From contig CM077823.1 of the NCBI GenBank assembly GCA_039720395.1, forward strand, positions 13,578,885 to 13,642,884: a stretch of 64,000 nt of DNA. The letters run 5' to 3'. The notes beneath the pieces are model-generated. The model was not told where the DNA came from. It made no database searches and saw nothing but the letters and a program-made list of their open reading frames with translations. Below are positions 23,100 to 37,800 of the stretch, one piece after another. Source of the DNA: Liquidambar formosana (taxonomy: Eukaryota > Streptophyta > Magnoliopsida > Saxifragales > Altingiaceae). A program made the translations under genes and the position numbers. Each line of letters begins with the position of its first letter. Within the stretch, counting starts at the first letter, position 1.

Positions 23100-25445
23100 A
23101 TGGCTGTCACTAGTTTTTCTTCTTCTTCTGCTACTCTGCTAAAAACACTTCAATCTCCCACGGACCTCTTCAGTCGTCAATTTTCACCCATCACCATCCT
23201 GCCAAAACCACTTCCCTCATCACCAAAACCCAAAATCATCAGCACCCACTCTGTATATCACCCCAACAAGCCCTTCTCAGATAATCCTGCATCTTGGAAA
23301 TGGAGAACTGGGGTTTCCTTCTTTCCGGCATTTTCCACCAAAGGGAAAGATAGTAAGAACCTAAAGGAGCAGCTTTTCGAGGCCATAGCTCCTCTTGATC
23401 GCGGCGCCGAGGCTACTCCACAAGACCAAGAGCGTGTCGATCGGGTGAGTTTTGTATATATATATATTTTGGTTGATCAGCAAAAATAAGAATGATATTG
23501 TTAATGATAAAAGTAAAGATACACAGCAACCAACACCCAACCCGAGAATGTAACCCTACCCACACCACAAAAGCTACTAAATAAAAGATACTACAAGAAC
23601 CAGACCCAAAGACAGATATCAATAGCCCTGCTATTATAACAAACAGGAAAACCCACGCCAAAAGCATATTCAAATCCATGCCAATAAAAGCCTCCGAACT
23701 TTGAATACCAGATTTTGCAAAGTGATCGGCTTCCCTAAACAAATGAATGAATGACACATCCAGGGATGGAACCAGGATTTTATCTTGGGGGTGGCCAAAG
23801 TATGAATAAAAATTTTTTTACCATTCAAGTTTGAGAATCATGTTAAGATTCAAGATTAAATTAATACATCGAATGAGAGGTTAACAACTGACCTTGCTTA
23901 TAGTTATCAAAAACCATGACAAAAAAAGAAAAAAAAGAAAAAAAGGAAAAAAGAGGGGTTGACAGCAACAATTAATCTGACGAAGAAGAGAGGTAAACAA
24001 CTGGACCTCGTTTTGGTGATCACTTCCCAATGTAATACCACAAAAAACACAATTGGTAGTCCTTTGTAGTAAGTTGATAATCAATTTGTAACAAATTAAC
24101 AGGTAATACCTTTTTTTGGTATTAGATTGAAAAGTGGTAACAAAAATGTACTTTACTAGACAATTTTGTGCAAGTTGGGGTGGCCATGGCCCCCCAAGGC
24201 CTAGCTGAGTTCCGTCTCTAGACACATCTGAAATAAGGGATTGAAGAGCTTTAATATCATTAAATGCAAATCTCAGCTTCCAAGGAATAGACTCCTTATC
24301 TGACACCCATGACAAAGCCACCACTGAGCCACTTTCCACAAACAGCTTAAAAGAACCACACCAATCCACCTCTGCAAAAATCCTTACCGCCTTACAAATT
24401 GCAAAAAAATCTGCATCCCTTCCTTTCACCCGTATTTCTAACCTTGTTGGAATCCCCTCCTAAACACCATGCTTCTAGATGATGACTCCTCATATTAAGC
24501 TACTCACCCCATAGATCTTTTCTTGCATTTTCTTCATTAGGTGAATACACATTCCCAACAATACACTTCATGTTATTTGCAACTATAACTCCTTTCACTA
24601 CCACCAATGGTCTTAAATCCCTCCCTCTCTCTCTTGAAGTTAATTTATAGCATGTTTTGGATGTCCTATGGAAGTTTTATTGTTTCTTTAATCGTGTTTT
24701 GTGAACAATTCTATCACTGTGAAAGGGGGCATTTCATGGAAATTGCCTCAACTATTTTTTCATGGCCCCATTCAAGATAAAATGCCATGTAAAAAGTAGA
24801 ATGGACCCATTCAATTTTCATGGGGATAAACAAAGACGCCCTCAATTTTGATAAACTTTGATGATGAACGTGGAAATTCAACTGACTTTCTGTGAAGTTT
24901 TGACATAGGACAAGTTAGGCCTGAATATTTTGACTGTTGGGTAGTATTGGTTATTAAGATTTCAGTAGAACCTATGAGGACAATGTTGTTATGCCCAAAT
25001 GATTTGACTTAAGTGCCTGTATTTAATGATATGGTTAGGAAATTTCTGCAGTGGGATTATGGTAGTCATTTTTCCTTGAAATGGAGAGGAGAAATGGTGA
25101 TCAATATGGTCATGTCATGTCAGTTAGGATGCAGAAGTTGGGAGGGCTATCTATAGCATTGCTTGGCCTATAACAATACTACAATGTGTAGAAACAAGTT
25201 CAACATTGATAGATTGGATGATATTATGGGGATTCCCTCCCTTTGGGTTTTTCTTATTTCATAAGATTGAACGTGGTGTTCTCCCTTGTTTTGCTTCAAG
25301 CTACCACTGAACCAATTTATAATTCCTTTTTTATTTCATCATTTGATACAATTTTTGTGAAGATTAGCTTTCATTTGGTCCAATTGATGCTAATCTGTAG
25401 ATAAGCGTTTGTGAGGTAAAAATATAGTAGAAGATTATATTTATA

Positions 25446-25496
<51 letters not shown>

Positions 25497-26950
25497 AAAA
25501 GTGATTTTATAAAATCTGAAAGGTTCTGTAAGTGTGGAATATTGGAAATGACTCAAATGAGTTTGTTCAGGTTCTGTAAAGCAGTGATTTGGGGAGTGCT
25601 TTTGTATCAAGTATCAACTATAAACGTAAAAGTGATTTTATAAAATCTGAAAGGTTCTGTAAGTGTGGAGTATTGGAAATGAGTTTGTTCAGGTTCTGTA
25701 AAGCAGTGATTTGGGAAGTGCTTTTGTATCAAGTATCAACTATAATCATATGTATATATTTATTCAACAAGTGACTGCTGCTCATTTGTGTATTGTGTGT
25801 GTGAGGTCCCTATGTGTGCTTGGCAAAAAATTGCATATATATAACTACTTTACCCAGACAAATTTGAATACACCGGTCAGCTCCAATTGCATATATATAA
25901 TTACATAATCTGAATTGTATTATTTCCTGATATATGTGGAATTTATTTTCTTAACTAGATTGCATGTAAACTTGAGGCAGTGAACAAAATAAAGGAGCCA
26001 CTCAAGTCTAATCTGCTGAATGGAAAATGGGAGCTATTATATACAACATCTCAATCAGTTTTGCAAACGAAGGTCCAATGGTAACCGCATTTATTTTAAC
26101 TTTTATTTTGATTTTGGTCCTTGAGGAGATCCCAGGTGGGCCCTTGGATCATACACTTATAGAACGGGTGTTACTAGCCCTTCTGTTAAACCCCCTACTA
26201 CAAGGCCTGAAGACTTGAACCCAGGACCACCACCTCATAAGACAGGCACCAAGGCTAATGATTCCCCATTTATTTTTTGTGAATGTATCCTTTAAATTAT
26301 TTGAACTCCTCATCTTTATGCAGGGAAAATTATCTTAATTTTATTTGTACTTTGGATTATGCTCTGCATATTACTTTATCAGTTCCATATGCTGGTTTCT
26401 AATTGCTACTGTTTGATAAATGTTTAGTCAATAATTTTCTTTAATCATTTTAATAATTAAAAATTTTTGCTGCAATGGTGTTGCAGTCCTCTTGTACTAT
26501 TCCCTCTGCCCCACAACATTTGAGCACCTTTCCTTTTTTTGCTGTCCCACATTGTATGTTTGTTTTGAAAAGTCAAGGAATGCAAATTATTTAATTTCCT
26601 GCGGTATAGCCTTTGCTATCTTAAAAGTAACAATTAAAACACAAAACAAATTAAACTAAAGGTGGAGACAAGAGGTTACAAGAGTAGTAAGGAGGGTAAT
26701 ATTGGAAAGATAAAATTAATCAAGTGTGGTGTCAATGCATTAATTACATCTCCTTAATATATGTTCTGTCAAAGAACTCAAACATTGTGGGACAGAGGCA
26801 GTATCTTCCTTGTTGCCCTTTTAAAGGTCAAGATTCAATTATTTTCCAATAGCTTTATGTGGTGGTGGCAAAATATGGATAATGATCATGTGTGGTTTCC
26901 TTCTATGTCACAACTTTACTATGGATCATCGTACAAACAATCTCTCCTGT

Positions 26951-26983
<33 letters not shown>

Positions 26984-28779
26984 AATATCTCTGTATACAA
27001 ACATACATTTTACATTTGTAGGGTTCTTTAAAGCCCAAGAAACCACTTTTTTGGATTTTTCAGAATCTGCTCTCCACATCAATGTACTTTGAGATAGCAA
27101 CTCATAACTTCACATGGTCCAATGGTGTACTTAAGTGCATTTCTCAAAATGAGAATTTCAACTAGTTTCACATGTCCTTTATAAGGAAATTAAGTTTCAG
27201 ATTTTTTTCAAGGTTGATGCCTAATAGGTTCCATTTTGGTGTGGTTTTTTGCTGCCTTTTATGATTATTATTATTTTGTATGCAAACATAATTTCCAAGG
27301 TTATAGAAGGGTTATGTAGACACTATTCGTATAAATTAAAGAATCAGTAACCTGCCATTAGGTTTTGCGTCTGTACACATTTGTAATTAAAACCAATAGG
27401 TGATTGGTAGTCCATTTGTAGCAATGTTCAGTTTCACTATTTGATAAATTTTGTAGAACTGCTTTAATTACAACCAAGATTTGTTTTGTTTGAATTCATT
27501 TTGTAATATGAAGCATCATTAGCCTAAGGGGTACAGAAATCACACTTTTGCAGACTTACCAACTTTTACACGAATTTTCAGATGTGCATGTGCTCTTCAA
27601 TGTCCGGATGTCAAGATTTAGATCCAGCTGTTTCTGCATTCTTTTGGTCCATTTCTCTTTGTATACTATTCATTTCAAAATATGTACATGGCACCTTTCT
27701 ATAGTAAGTCACTAAATATTATTCATTATTTATGATATTTTTGTGACAGAGGCCCAAATTCTTAAGACCAAATGGAAAAATCTACCAGGCAATTAATGTG
27801 GACACTTTAAGGGCTCAAAATATGGAAACCTGGCCATTTTTCAATCAGGTGCTTCTATTGATTTAAACTCTGCTTCATATCAGTTACTCTATTTAATATG
27901 TCAATTTATTGTTTCTTAATTTCATGATATTCGAAGACTGAACGAACTGAAGCTGTACTATCATTCAAGCAGTCTTACTCTCAATGTATTCACATTTAAC
28001 ATTTGTAGGATTTAAAATTTCAGTTTGATTATTGACTACTATCATTTCCAGACAATAAATATTTTAGTAGACACAAGATTATACTTATTGATACATGTTT
28101 TTCCAAATTATCATTCCCTTACTTTTGGTACATTTGTTGGTTTTGCTTTCCTTTATTATACTGATGATGCTTTAAAATAATGATTTAAAAATATCTTATT
28201 CAACTTTGTAAGGTTATGAGAATGGACTGTAAGGTATGCAAGTGTATAATATGATTTTCTTAAATAAAAATGACCTTCAACATCTAGGTTCTTTCTCATC
28301 CTTCAACATCTAGGTGCTTTCTTATCTATTTAATTGTACTGGAAAAATGATTTCAGTTTATGTTTCTTGACATTGAAGTCAACATTGCTTTCAAATTTGT
28401 TTCATTTTCTCTTAAATATGATTAACACTAGGTCATGTCTTATTGAAGTCACTTTCATCAAAGTGATGTCACTTTGAGGACATAATCAAAACTCAAAAGT
28501 CACTTTGTTTTGAGGAAAATGAAATGTTAAAGGCATTTTTTTTAGGATTTCTGCAATAATATAGTCTTCCCAGAGTAACAAAGTATTTATGTCTACTTTT
28601 TAATACACTAATTAGCAAACCCCCCTCTTCTTGGGAAGTATATCAATCAAAATTTGGAAGTTGTTTCAATATACTTTTGAAGCAACGTGCTTTATGTTTT
28701 TATTGGTTTTTAAAGCATGCACTTCATGTGAGGTAGATACCTTTTTTTTTTTTTTCTACTTTTGAAATCCCTGAGTTAC

Positions 28780-28816
<37 letters not shown>

Positions 28817-31800
28817 ATCCCGATCAAGTGAGCATACTTGCTCACCTAACTTATATCAATTCCATGTATTAAGTGTTGTACCTTGTGCATGGGCCCAATG
28901 TAACCCCTGTAACCCACTAATGCACGAGGTACAACCGTGGGGGATGATATAAGTTACATCATCACATGCTCACTTGATCATCATCCTATATAGTTAGATT
29001 GCTAGGTATGAGAGTTTTGGGTTAGGGTTTGATGAAGGCTTAAGGAGAAGAAGAGAAGAGATAGAGAGAATAAGAGAAGAGGGTTAGAGAGATACTCCCC
29101 TATGTATTATCAATATAAAAGAGTAGAAAAAAGACAATAATACCCTTACAATAAGAAAGGAACAAAAATAACACAAAATAACTCTATAATACTCTAACAC
29201 TCCCCCTCAAGCTAGAACATAGATATAAATATTCCCAGCTTAAACGAGAGTTGCTGAAATGGAGCATGAGCTAAAGGATTCGTGAGAATATCACCAAGCT
29301 GAAGATCTGAGCGAATATAAAGAGTGATGAGTTCCTTCTGTAACAATAAGTCTTGAATAAAGTGACAATCAACCCTAATATGCTTGGTGTGCTCATGAAA
29401 GACAGGATTACTAGCAATAAAAATACCCTCTTGATTGTCACAAAACATGTCCATTGGAATTGGAACAACACTACCTATATTGCAAAGCAGAGATCGGACC
29501 CCTAATAAGTCAGAAGCTGTATGAGCCATAGCCCGATATTCAACTTCGGCATTGGAACAAGCCATGATCACTTACTTCTTACTACGTCAAGTAATGAGAT
29601 TACCTCCAAAGGTACAATACCCAGAGGTGGACCGACGATTAGTACAACTATTAGCCTAATCTACATCTCTGAATCTTATCACAATCAAAGAAGAAGAGGA
29701 CTTGTACAACAAGCCTCGTCTGGGCACACCTTTTAAGTAACACAAAATTCTACAAAACATCAAAATGAGGTTGATGTGGAGCGTTTATAAACTGACTAAC
29801 CACTCCAATAACACAAGTGATATCAGGATGGGTAATAGTCAGATAAATCAACTTCCTAACAAGCGACGATAACAACTCACATCAACTAACAAGTCACCCT
29901 GCTCACCATCAAGTTTAACATACAAATCTGGCTCTCGTCTCCAACAAAAAGTCAAGAGCATATTTCCGTTGAGAAAGAGAGATAACCTGAGAAGAATGTG
30001 CAACCTCAATCCCAAGGAAATATCAAAGAGCACCAAGGTCTTTGGTTTAGAAGTGTTGACCCAAATAACGTTTCAAAGTAGCAATAGCCATAGAGTCATC
30101 CTTAGAGATAATAATATCGTGCACATAAACAATGAGAACAATGGTAAGAGTAGAGGAGCAAAAACAGAGTAGTTAGAAGTTGAACGTTGGAAACCATACC
30201 GAAGAACAATAGTGCTAAAGCGATCAAACCAGGTGCAAGGTGATTGTTTCAGACCATATAGTGCATTCTTCAACTTACAAACAAGGTGCCCGTTACCAGA
30301 AACAACATAACCAAGAGGTTAGTCCATATACACTTCCTAATGGAGATCACCGTGCATAAAAGCAATCTTGATGTCAAGTTGGTATAACGGCAAGAACGAC
30401 TATAAACCACGGAAAGCAAAATGTGGACTAAATTCAAGTGAGAAACAGGAGAAAAAGTCTCTAAGTAGTAAAAAAGAAAACTATTGCAGGAGAAAAAGTC
30501 TCTTAAGTAGTCAAAAAGTAGTAAAAACGAAAACTATTGCATTGATGTTGCTGCCACCGAACGTGGAGAACTAATCGCTGGCATCACTCTCTTCTCCCTT
30601 CTGTTTGCTTCTTTCTCCACTTCTCTCTCTTTGCCCTCTACTTCTCTCTTCAGTGTTTGCTTTTCCTGTGCTTTTTTATTTTGTTTTTTTTAAGAAAATT
30701 CAACTCAAATCTCTAAAAAGATGTAAAGGCTTTTGTAACTAAATTCAACTTAAAAGTAAGTTTAACCACAGGTAGTTTAGTAAAAGGAGCGTTCTACTTC
30801 CTTTAAGAATTCCCATTTATTACCATGAGGTGAGGCTTATGCTTCTTATGATGGGGCACAAAAGACGTGTCTCCTAGGTTTTTTAGGAATTGCTGTGTCA
30901 AAGTGTTCGTGTTGTGTCGTGTCTGTGTCCATGTTGTTAAGGTTATTAGTGTTAAACAATGAAGCATGGACACGGACACATGACCCGGTTACGACATGAC
31001 ATGGACACTTTGACACGACAATTTCTAAAAAACCTAAGACACGACACAGTGGGGATACAACAATAAGTAAATAAAATATATATTTACAAAACTATAAATA
31101 TATAATTTATGCGATGTTTTAAAGAACAGTGCTGGTGTTTTTTGCAGCACATCATAGGTGTATGCCTCATGTACAAGATTATTGTTGTTTAAGGCAGAAG
31201 TCACTTTTCATAACCAAACAACCCTTTACACCTTTACGAGATATTTACACCTAGGGAAACCAAATGTGAGTTGGTTTTGATTAAAAGGAAAAATTGTAAT
31301 TTTACCAAAGCCAAAAGCAAACCCAATCTTTTGGTCTTCTCCTCCGCTAGTTGGCTAAGGTAAAAAACAAAATAAAAAGTGAAAAACCCCAATCTTCTCC
31401 AAAGGACAGTGAGAGAAGCAGAGAGAGAAGTGGAGAGAGAGAGAAAGACGAGAGATGCGAATCCAACGCTGCTGTCATCAATCGGCCATCGATTGCTTCT
31501 CTACCTTTGACGATGGTGCCGCAATAGTTTTATTCTACTATTTTTTTCTTTTTTTTTTTTTTGTTTGGGTTTGATTTTTCTGGCATACATTTTTTGTTTG
31601 GATTTGATTTTTCCTCTGGCATACTTCGCAAGTTCATCTCCATCAGCAATAAATGAGAAATAGATATGCTGTGTCCACAAAGTGTCATAGCTGTGTCTTG
31701 TAGGTGTCCAAGCGGTGTCGAAAATTATTTTATTTTATTTATTTTCCGGACACCTTGAGGCTGTGTCTGACACTTGTCGGAGGCGTGTTCGCGTCCGACA

Positions 31801-34800
31801 CGTGTCGAACACAGCCACAACTCCTTTAATGGCGTGTCCGTGCTTCCTAGGTGTTAAAGTTATTAGTAATAAGGGTAATCTTGTAATTTTATCATTATTA
31901 TATTTTTTAGTTATATTATAGAGTAGCTGGCCCTATATGGGTCACACTCTCTCTTTCTCACGTTACTTCTTCTCCTTGTTTTCTTCTCTATTTTCTTCTT
32001 CTTAAGTTAGAACATGGTATCAAAGCTTAAGATCAGAAAGAGGATTTGATTTACAAGTTTGGTTAAAGCCTTGACTGGTGGCAGAAGACTTAGAAGCAAG
32101 GATTGTGGATTGTAGCAAGTTGGTGGACTTTTGAAATTGAATAGACCCTTTGGTGATGATCGACTAGGGCCTGAATAAGTCTGTTGGAGGTTGATTGATC
32201 TTCTAGCAGGTCTGGTGATGATTGGTGTAGGCTAAGGCATATCTGGTGGTCTTGGGCTGGGCATATAGCAGGCTGGTGGTGGTTGACTTGGCATCAGGTA
32301 GGTCTGGTTGTAGTTGATTGATGATTGTAGAGGTCTATAAGGTATCAACTTAACCTAATAGGACACCTATAGTATTCAACTAAGGTTGATTGGTGCTGTT
32401 GGTAACTAATAAAGGTGTTAAGAGACCCTAAAAGCATTCTGCCATGGTTGTTTGGGTTGTTTTGGGGGCTATGTGGTGTTTGTGATACCTAATATAGGTG
32501 TAGGCATCATTAATGGTGTAATTGTGTTTCCAGTGTGTTGCTTGTCTTTTGTAACAAGACTTGAAGTTTATTAATACCCTTCTGAATTCTGATTGTGAGG
32601 TTGTGCTTCGACTCCTTGGTGTTATTGTGGGTGTTTTGAAGATGTTAAGTTTCCAACTTAAAAGCTTAAGCTTATAAGTGGGGGTCCCAAACAAGTATAT
32701 AAAGCCATGTCAAGGTTTATAATTAACCAATGTGGGATGTGGTAAATTTCCAACACTCCCCCTCACGTGCGGGCCCAACAAGATATAAATAGGCTTGTCT
32801 TGTAGGTAACAAAAAGGAGCTCTCAAATGAACAGCCCAAGAACGACATGCTTTGATACCATGTTAAGTTTTCAACTTAAAAGCCTAATCTTATAAGTGGG
32901 GTCCCAAACAGTTATATGAAGCCATGTCAAGGTTTATAATTAACCAATGTGGGATGTGGTAAATTTCCAATAGAAGAAATTATTGTGTAAAGTTATAGAA
33001 TGGCGGATAGTAGTGAAGTTAAAATTGCTCTAAATCCTCTTCTTGATAACTCAGTCGTGCAAATAACTACAGTCAAATTGAATGAACATAATTATTTGAT
33101 TTGGGCTCAAGTGGTGAAAGTGTTTCTTCGTGCCGAGGGAAAATTGAAATTCCACAAAAGACTTGCTCAAGCTATGAAGAGTGGGAACGAGATAATTATT
33201 CTATGATGACTTGGTTGTGGAATAGCATGGAGCCGAGTTGAGTGCTAATCATATGTTTGTGAATATTGCCAAGGAGATTTGGGATAGTGTGAAGGAGACC
33301 TATTCTATGGAGAAGAATATTTCCTGTCTTTATGAATTGTATGAGAAAATGTTTCTTCTAGAATTAGGTGACTAAAGTTTGGGTACTTATTATGTCGAGT
33401 ATAAGGGAATCTATGATGAGCTAAATTAGTATGATCCATTGACTGTCGATTTGGCTATATTGAAAAAGTAGCATGAGGAATTTCAGGTGTTGCTAAATTC
33501 CTCTCTACATCCCAGTCTTCAATCTGTTCGTAACCAAATTTTGGCTAGTGATAGTTGTTGGAAAAGTGACTTATATTGCTCTTATTTACTTGTAATAAGC
33601 TGAAGGGTATTATTATCTTTGTACTTGTATTTGTATAAAAGATAATATACAAGAGAGAAAACCTATGTTCTCTCTTTTATTTTACAGCAGCTATATTTTC
33701 TTATCTTCTTTTCCTTCTTTCTTCTCTTTCTTTCTTTCTTTCTTCACTAGTTATACAAATCTACTTGGTATCAAAGCCTCTACTCATCGATCCGTCCGTA
33801 AAAAAGGGTTTGATAGTCGAGGAAGAGTATTTTGCTGATGTCAGCAGTTGCTGATGTCATCTGCTGATGTCAGCCGTACGGATGCTAACATTAGCAAGGC
33901 ACAAAAACCCCAACAATCCAATCGCCACTTCAAGGAGAGCTTGCCTGTGAATTTTTGTCCAGATCCGAGAAGATTTAAGGGGTTTTTTTGATTTTTCTTT
34001 CGTTTTCCAAGGAAAATGGCTTCTTTTTTTTTTTTTTTTTTTTTCAAAACCTCCATTCCGGCCTTGTTTGTTTGAGTTTGATGGGTCGAACTGCAACAGA
34101 GGGTGCCGACTTGAAGGTTCCTAAACCTCTTTGGTGTTCGTTGCTTCGTTTCAATGGTTTTTTTGTAGAGATATGCCTTGTACTAGCCGTAACCTTCACT
34201 TGTATGCACTAGAAAACCTCTTTGTTTGCTGTTTGGGGCTGTGTTTGGAGGTCTAGCAGGTGTTTTGTGGGCTGTGTGAGGTGTTTGTGGGTTGTGTGTC
34301 CTACCTTGTGTTACATATTGAACGTTGGTTACCTTGTGGTATCTGTTGCTTAGGGACATATCCGTTGTGTTTGGACTTAGTTTTTTTGGGTGGTTTAGTG
34401 CTGTCTACCTCATGTCAGAAGTTATTAAGACTTATGAAAGCCAACCTAATAGGGTAATGGGTCCAGGAATACGCATTAATGACAACCCTACACTCCAAAT
34501 CACAACTGTGAAAATCACAACTGTGAAATTAGATGGGCTTAATTATTTAGCTTGGTCTCGATCAGCAACCTTATATATCACGAGTAAAGGGAAGATAGGA
34601 TATTTGAATGGTAAAGTGAAAGAACCTTCAATAACTGACTCTTCGTATGAGAGGTGGGATGCATAAAATTCTATGATTATGTCTTAGCTTTTACATTCGA
34701 TGCAACTAGAGGTTAGTGATGGCTACTTGCTTCTGAAGACTGCAAAAGAGATTTGGGATGCAGTTGCACAAACTTATTTAAAGGTAGGGAACATAGCCTA

Positions 34801-37800
34801 GCTGTATGACTTGAAACATCGTATTCATGAGACTACCTAGGATGATAAGCCTTTATCAATTTATTTTCATAAACTCCGGGCATTATGGCAGGAGTTGGAT
34901 TACTATCAGGATTTTCAAGCTGAGTGTTCAGTTGACGTCTTGAAGTTTAATACACTTGTTGAGCAGCAGCAGATCTTTGATTTTCTTGCTAGGTTGAGAG
35001 ATGAATATGATTTGATTCGTATACAGATTCTAGGGAAGGAACCTCTCCTTTCGTTAAGAAGTGTGTATGCTTATGTTCAAAATGAGGAGAGTCGAAGGAA
35101 TACTATGCTTCACTCTACCTCACAGGAGCGCTCTGCACTTACTACGGCTTCTCAACGAAACCAAAAAGGTGCTCTACCAAGTCGTGATGGAGGAAAGGGT
35201 GTTGATTTTATGTCTGATGAGAAGGATAAGTTATTTTGTGATTATTGTCAGAAACCAAGACATACCAAAGAAACTTGTTGGAGGCTCCATGGTTGCCCTA
35301 CTAGAGGTAGGGGGCCGTACTGGTGGTGTATCTCGGTCTCGAGCTCACTATTCTACTGCTACTGACACTATTCCACCTACTTCATTCCCCTCTGAACCTT
35401 CTGATTTTGAGTCTGTGACCCTTACTCGAGTTGAGGTTGAGTCTCTCAGACGCCTAGTGTCTCAACTGGATACATCCACCACACCACTACATGTACTTCT
35501 TTTGTCCACTCAGGTAATTTGGCTTCTTTTTTTAGTGCATCTTATAAATCTTCTTATCGTCCTTGGATTATTGATTCTGGGGCTTCTAACCATATAAGTG
35601 GTTTATCTTCCTTATTTCGTTCTTATCACCCTTGTTCAGGCAGGGATAAGGTTAGGGTAGCTAATGGTTCTTTGTCCTTTGTCTTAGGGAAAGGTTCCAT
35701 TACTATTAACCCTGCTATGTCTCTTTCTTCAGTTTTACATGTTCCCAATTTCTCTAACAATCTATTGTCCATTGGTCGCATTACTATTGATCTCAATTGT
35801 GTTAAGGTTATTAGTTTATTAGTAATAAGGGTAGTCTTCTAATTTTAGTATTATGTTTATTTATATAATAGAAGAGCCGGCCCTAATTGGGTGTAGCTCT
35901 CTCTCTTTTCACGTTACTTTCTCTCCTTCTCTTCTTCTCTATTCTCTTCTTCTCCCATCAGAACATGGTATTAGAGCCAACGATCAAAAGGAGGATTTGA
36001 TTTGCAAGTTTGTCTAAAGTCTTGACTGTTTGAAGAAGACTTAGAAGCAAGGATTGTGGCCTATAGCAAGGATTGTGGACTTCTGACATTAAATATACTC
36101 TTTGGTGATGATCGACTAGGGCCTAAGAGTCAATTGGTGGTCGCCTGACCTTCTAGAAGGTCTAGTGATGATTTGTGTCGGCTAAGGCAGATCTGGTGGT
36201 CATCGACTGGGCTATTGCAGGTCTCCTGGGGGTCAGCTGGGTATCAGGTAGGCTGGTTGTGGTTGATTGATGATTGTAAGGCTACTATGGTATTTAACTA
36301 GAGTTAATTGGTGATGTGGGTGACTAATAACGGTGTTAAGAGAACTGAAAAGCATTCTGCCATGGCTGTTTAGGTTGTTTTTGGGGCTGTCTGTGATATT
36401 TTTGATGTCTGTGATATTTTTGCTACTATCTGGGTTGTTTTTTGGGGCTGTGTGTGGTGTTTGTGATGCCTAACATTGGTGTAGACATCATTATTTGTGT
36501 TATTGTGTTTCCAGTGTTGCTGATTGTGAGGTTTTGCTCTGAATCCTTGGTGTTATTGTGGGTGTTTTGAAGAAATTCTTGCTTGAAGTTCTAGAATGGC
36601 AAATAGTAGTGAAGTTAAACTTGCTCCAAATCCTCCCCTTGATAACTCAGTCGTGCAAATAACTACAGTAAAATTGAATGAACATAATTATTTGATTTGG
36701 GCTCAAACAGTGAGAGTGTTTCTTGGTGCCAAGGAAAACTGAAATTTATTTTGTCCAACCCTCCATCAAATACTAGCTCAGGCTATGAGAGTGGGAACGA
36801 GATAATTATTCTGTGATGACTTGGTTGTGGAATAGCATGGAGCTGCGTGTGAGTGCTAATCATATGTTTGTGAATACGGCCAAGGAGATTTGGGATAGTG
36901 TGAAGGAGACTTATTCTATGGAGAAGAATATTTCCTGTGTTTATGAATTGTATGAGAAAATGTTTCTTCTGGGCCAAGGTGACAAAAGTTTGGGTACTTA
37001 TTATAGTGAGTTTAAGGGAATTTGTGATGAGCTAAATCAGTATTATCCATTGACTGTTAATTTGGCTATATTGAAGAAACAACGTGAGGAATTTCAAGTG
37101 TCCAAATTTCTCTCATGGAGTACACCCTGATCTTCAGTCTGTTCGTAGTCAAATTTTGGCTAGTGATGGTGGTATACCCTCATTGAGTAATGTATATGCT
37201 CGATTACAAAGAGCATCACGGCTCCTTCTTCCTCCTCTTCTTCTACCCTGCAGGCAAGGAGAATTCAGCCCTTATGACATCCTCTAGCAGTTACATGTCT
37301 AATCGAGGCCATAGGTTCTTATGGGATTACTCGTGGTGGTCGTGTTGGTGATGTGGCTAGTGGTAGGAGTAGTAATATGCATGGCCGTGGTCGTGGTCGT
37401 GGTCGTGGTCGTGGACGTGGAGGTGTGAGGAAGTGCACTTATTGTGATGGAGACAATCATTTGGTTGATAAATGTTGGGACTTACATAGTAAACCAGCTT
37501 GGGCTCACCAAGCGGTTTATACTGATGAGAATAGTACACCACCAGCCCATTCAGTTGGTGATTCATTGCCTCCTGCTAGTGCTACTAATGGTGAGTCTAT
37601 CACTCTTTCTCGTGAGGAGTACGGTGCTTTAGTTCAAAAGGCTCAACAATTCTCCACCACTGATGTTGCCACATTTGCTTATCCAGGTATTGTTACTTGC
37701 TTTGCTAATTCTCCTTCAGCTTCTTGGGTCATTGACTCAAGGGCTTCTGCACACATGACTAGTAAGTCACAGTTATTTTCTGATTTGAAGCAATTTCCTT

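Noticed and set aside
26761..27100. Overlapping open frames with poly-Lys or poly-Phe around 26954-26982
   Set aside because: Their length comes from a homopolymer A run; no flanking domain or splice support.
32015..32026. TGGTATCAAAGC-type stretches (also at 33766 and 35966, and inverted at 32849) as possible tRNA gene pieces
   Set aside because: They are primer-binding sites next to LTRs; no cloverleaf or A/B box is present.
37357..37566. Minus-strand open frame rich in HDHDHDHD residues
   Set aside because: It is the antisense of the GGTCGT hexanucleotide repeat encoding the GRGRGR run of Copia-3 gag.
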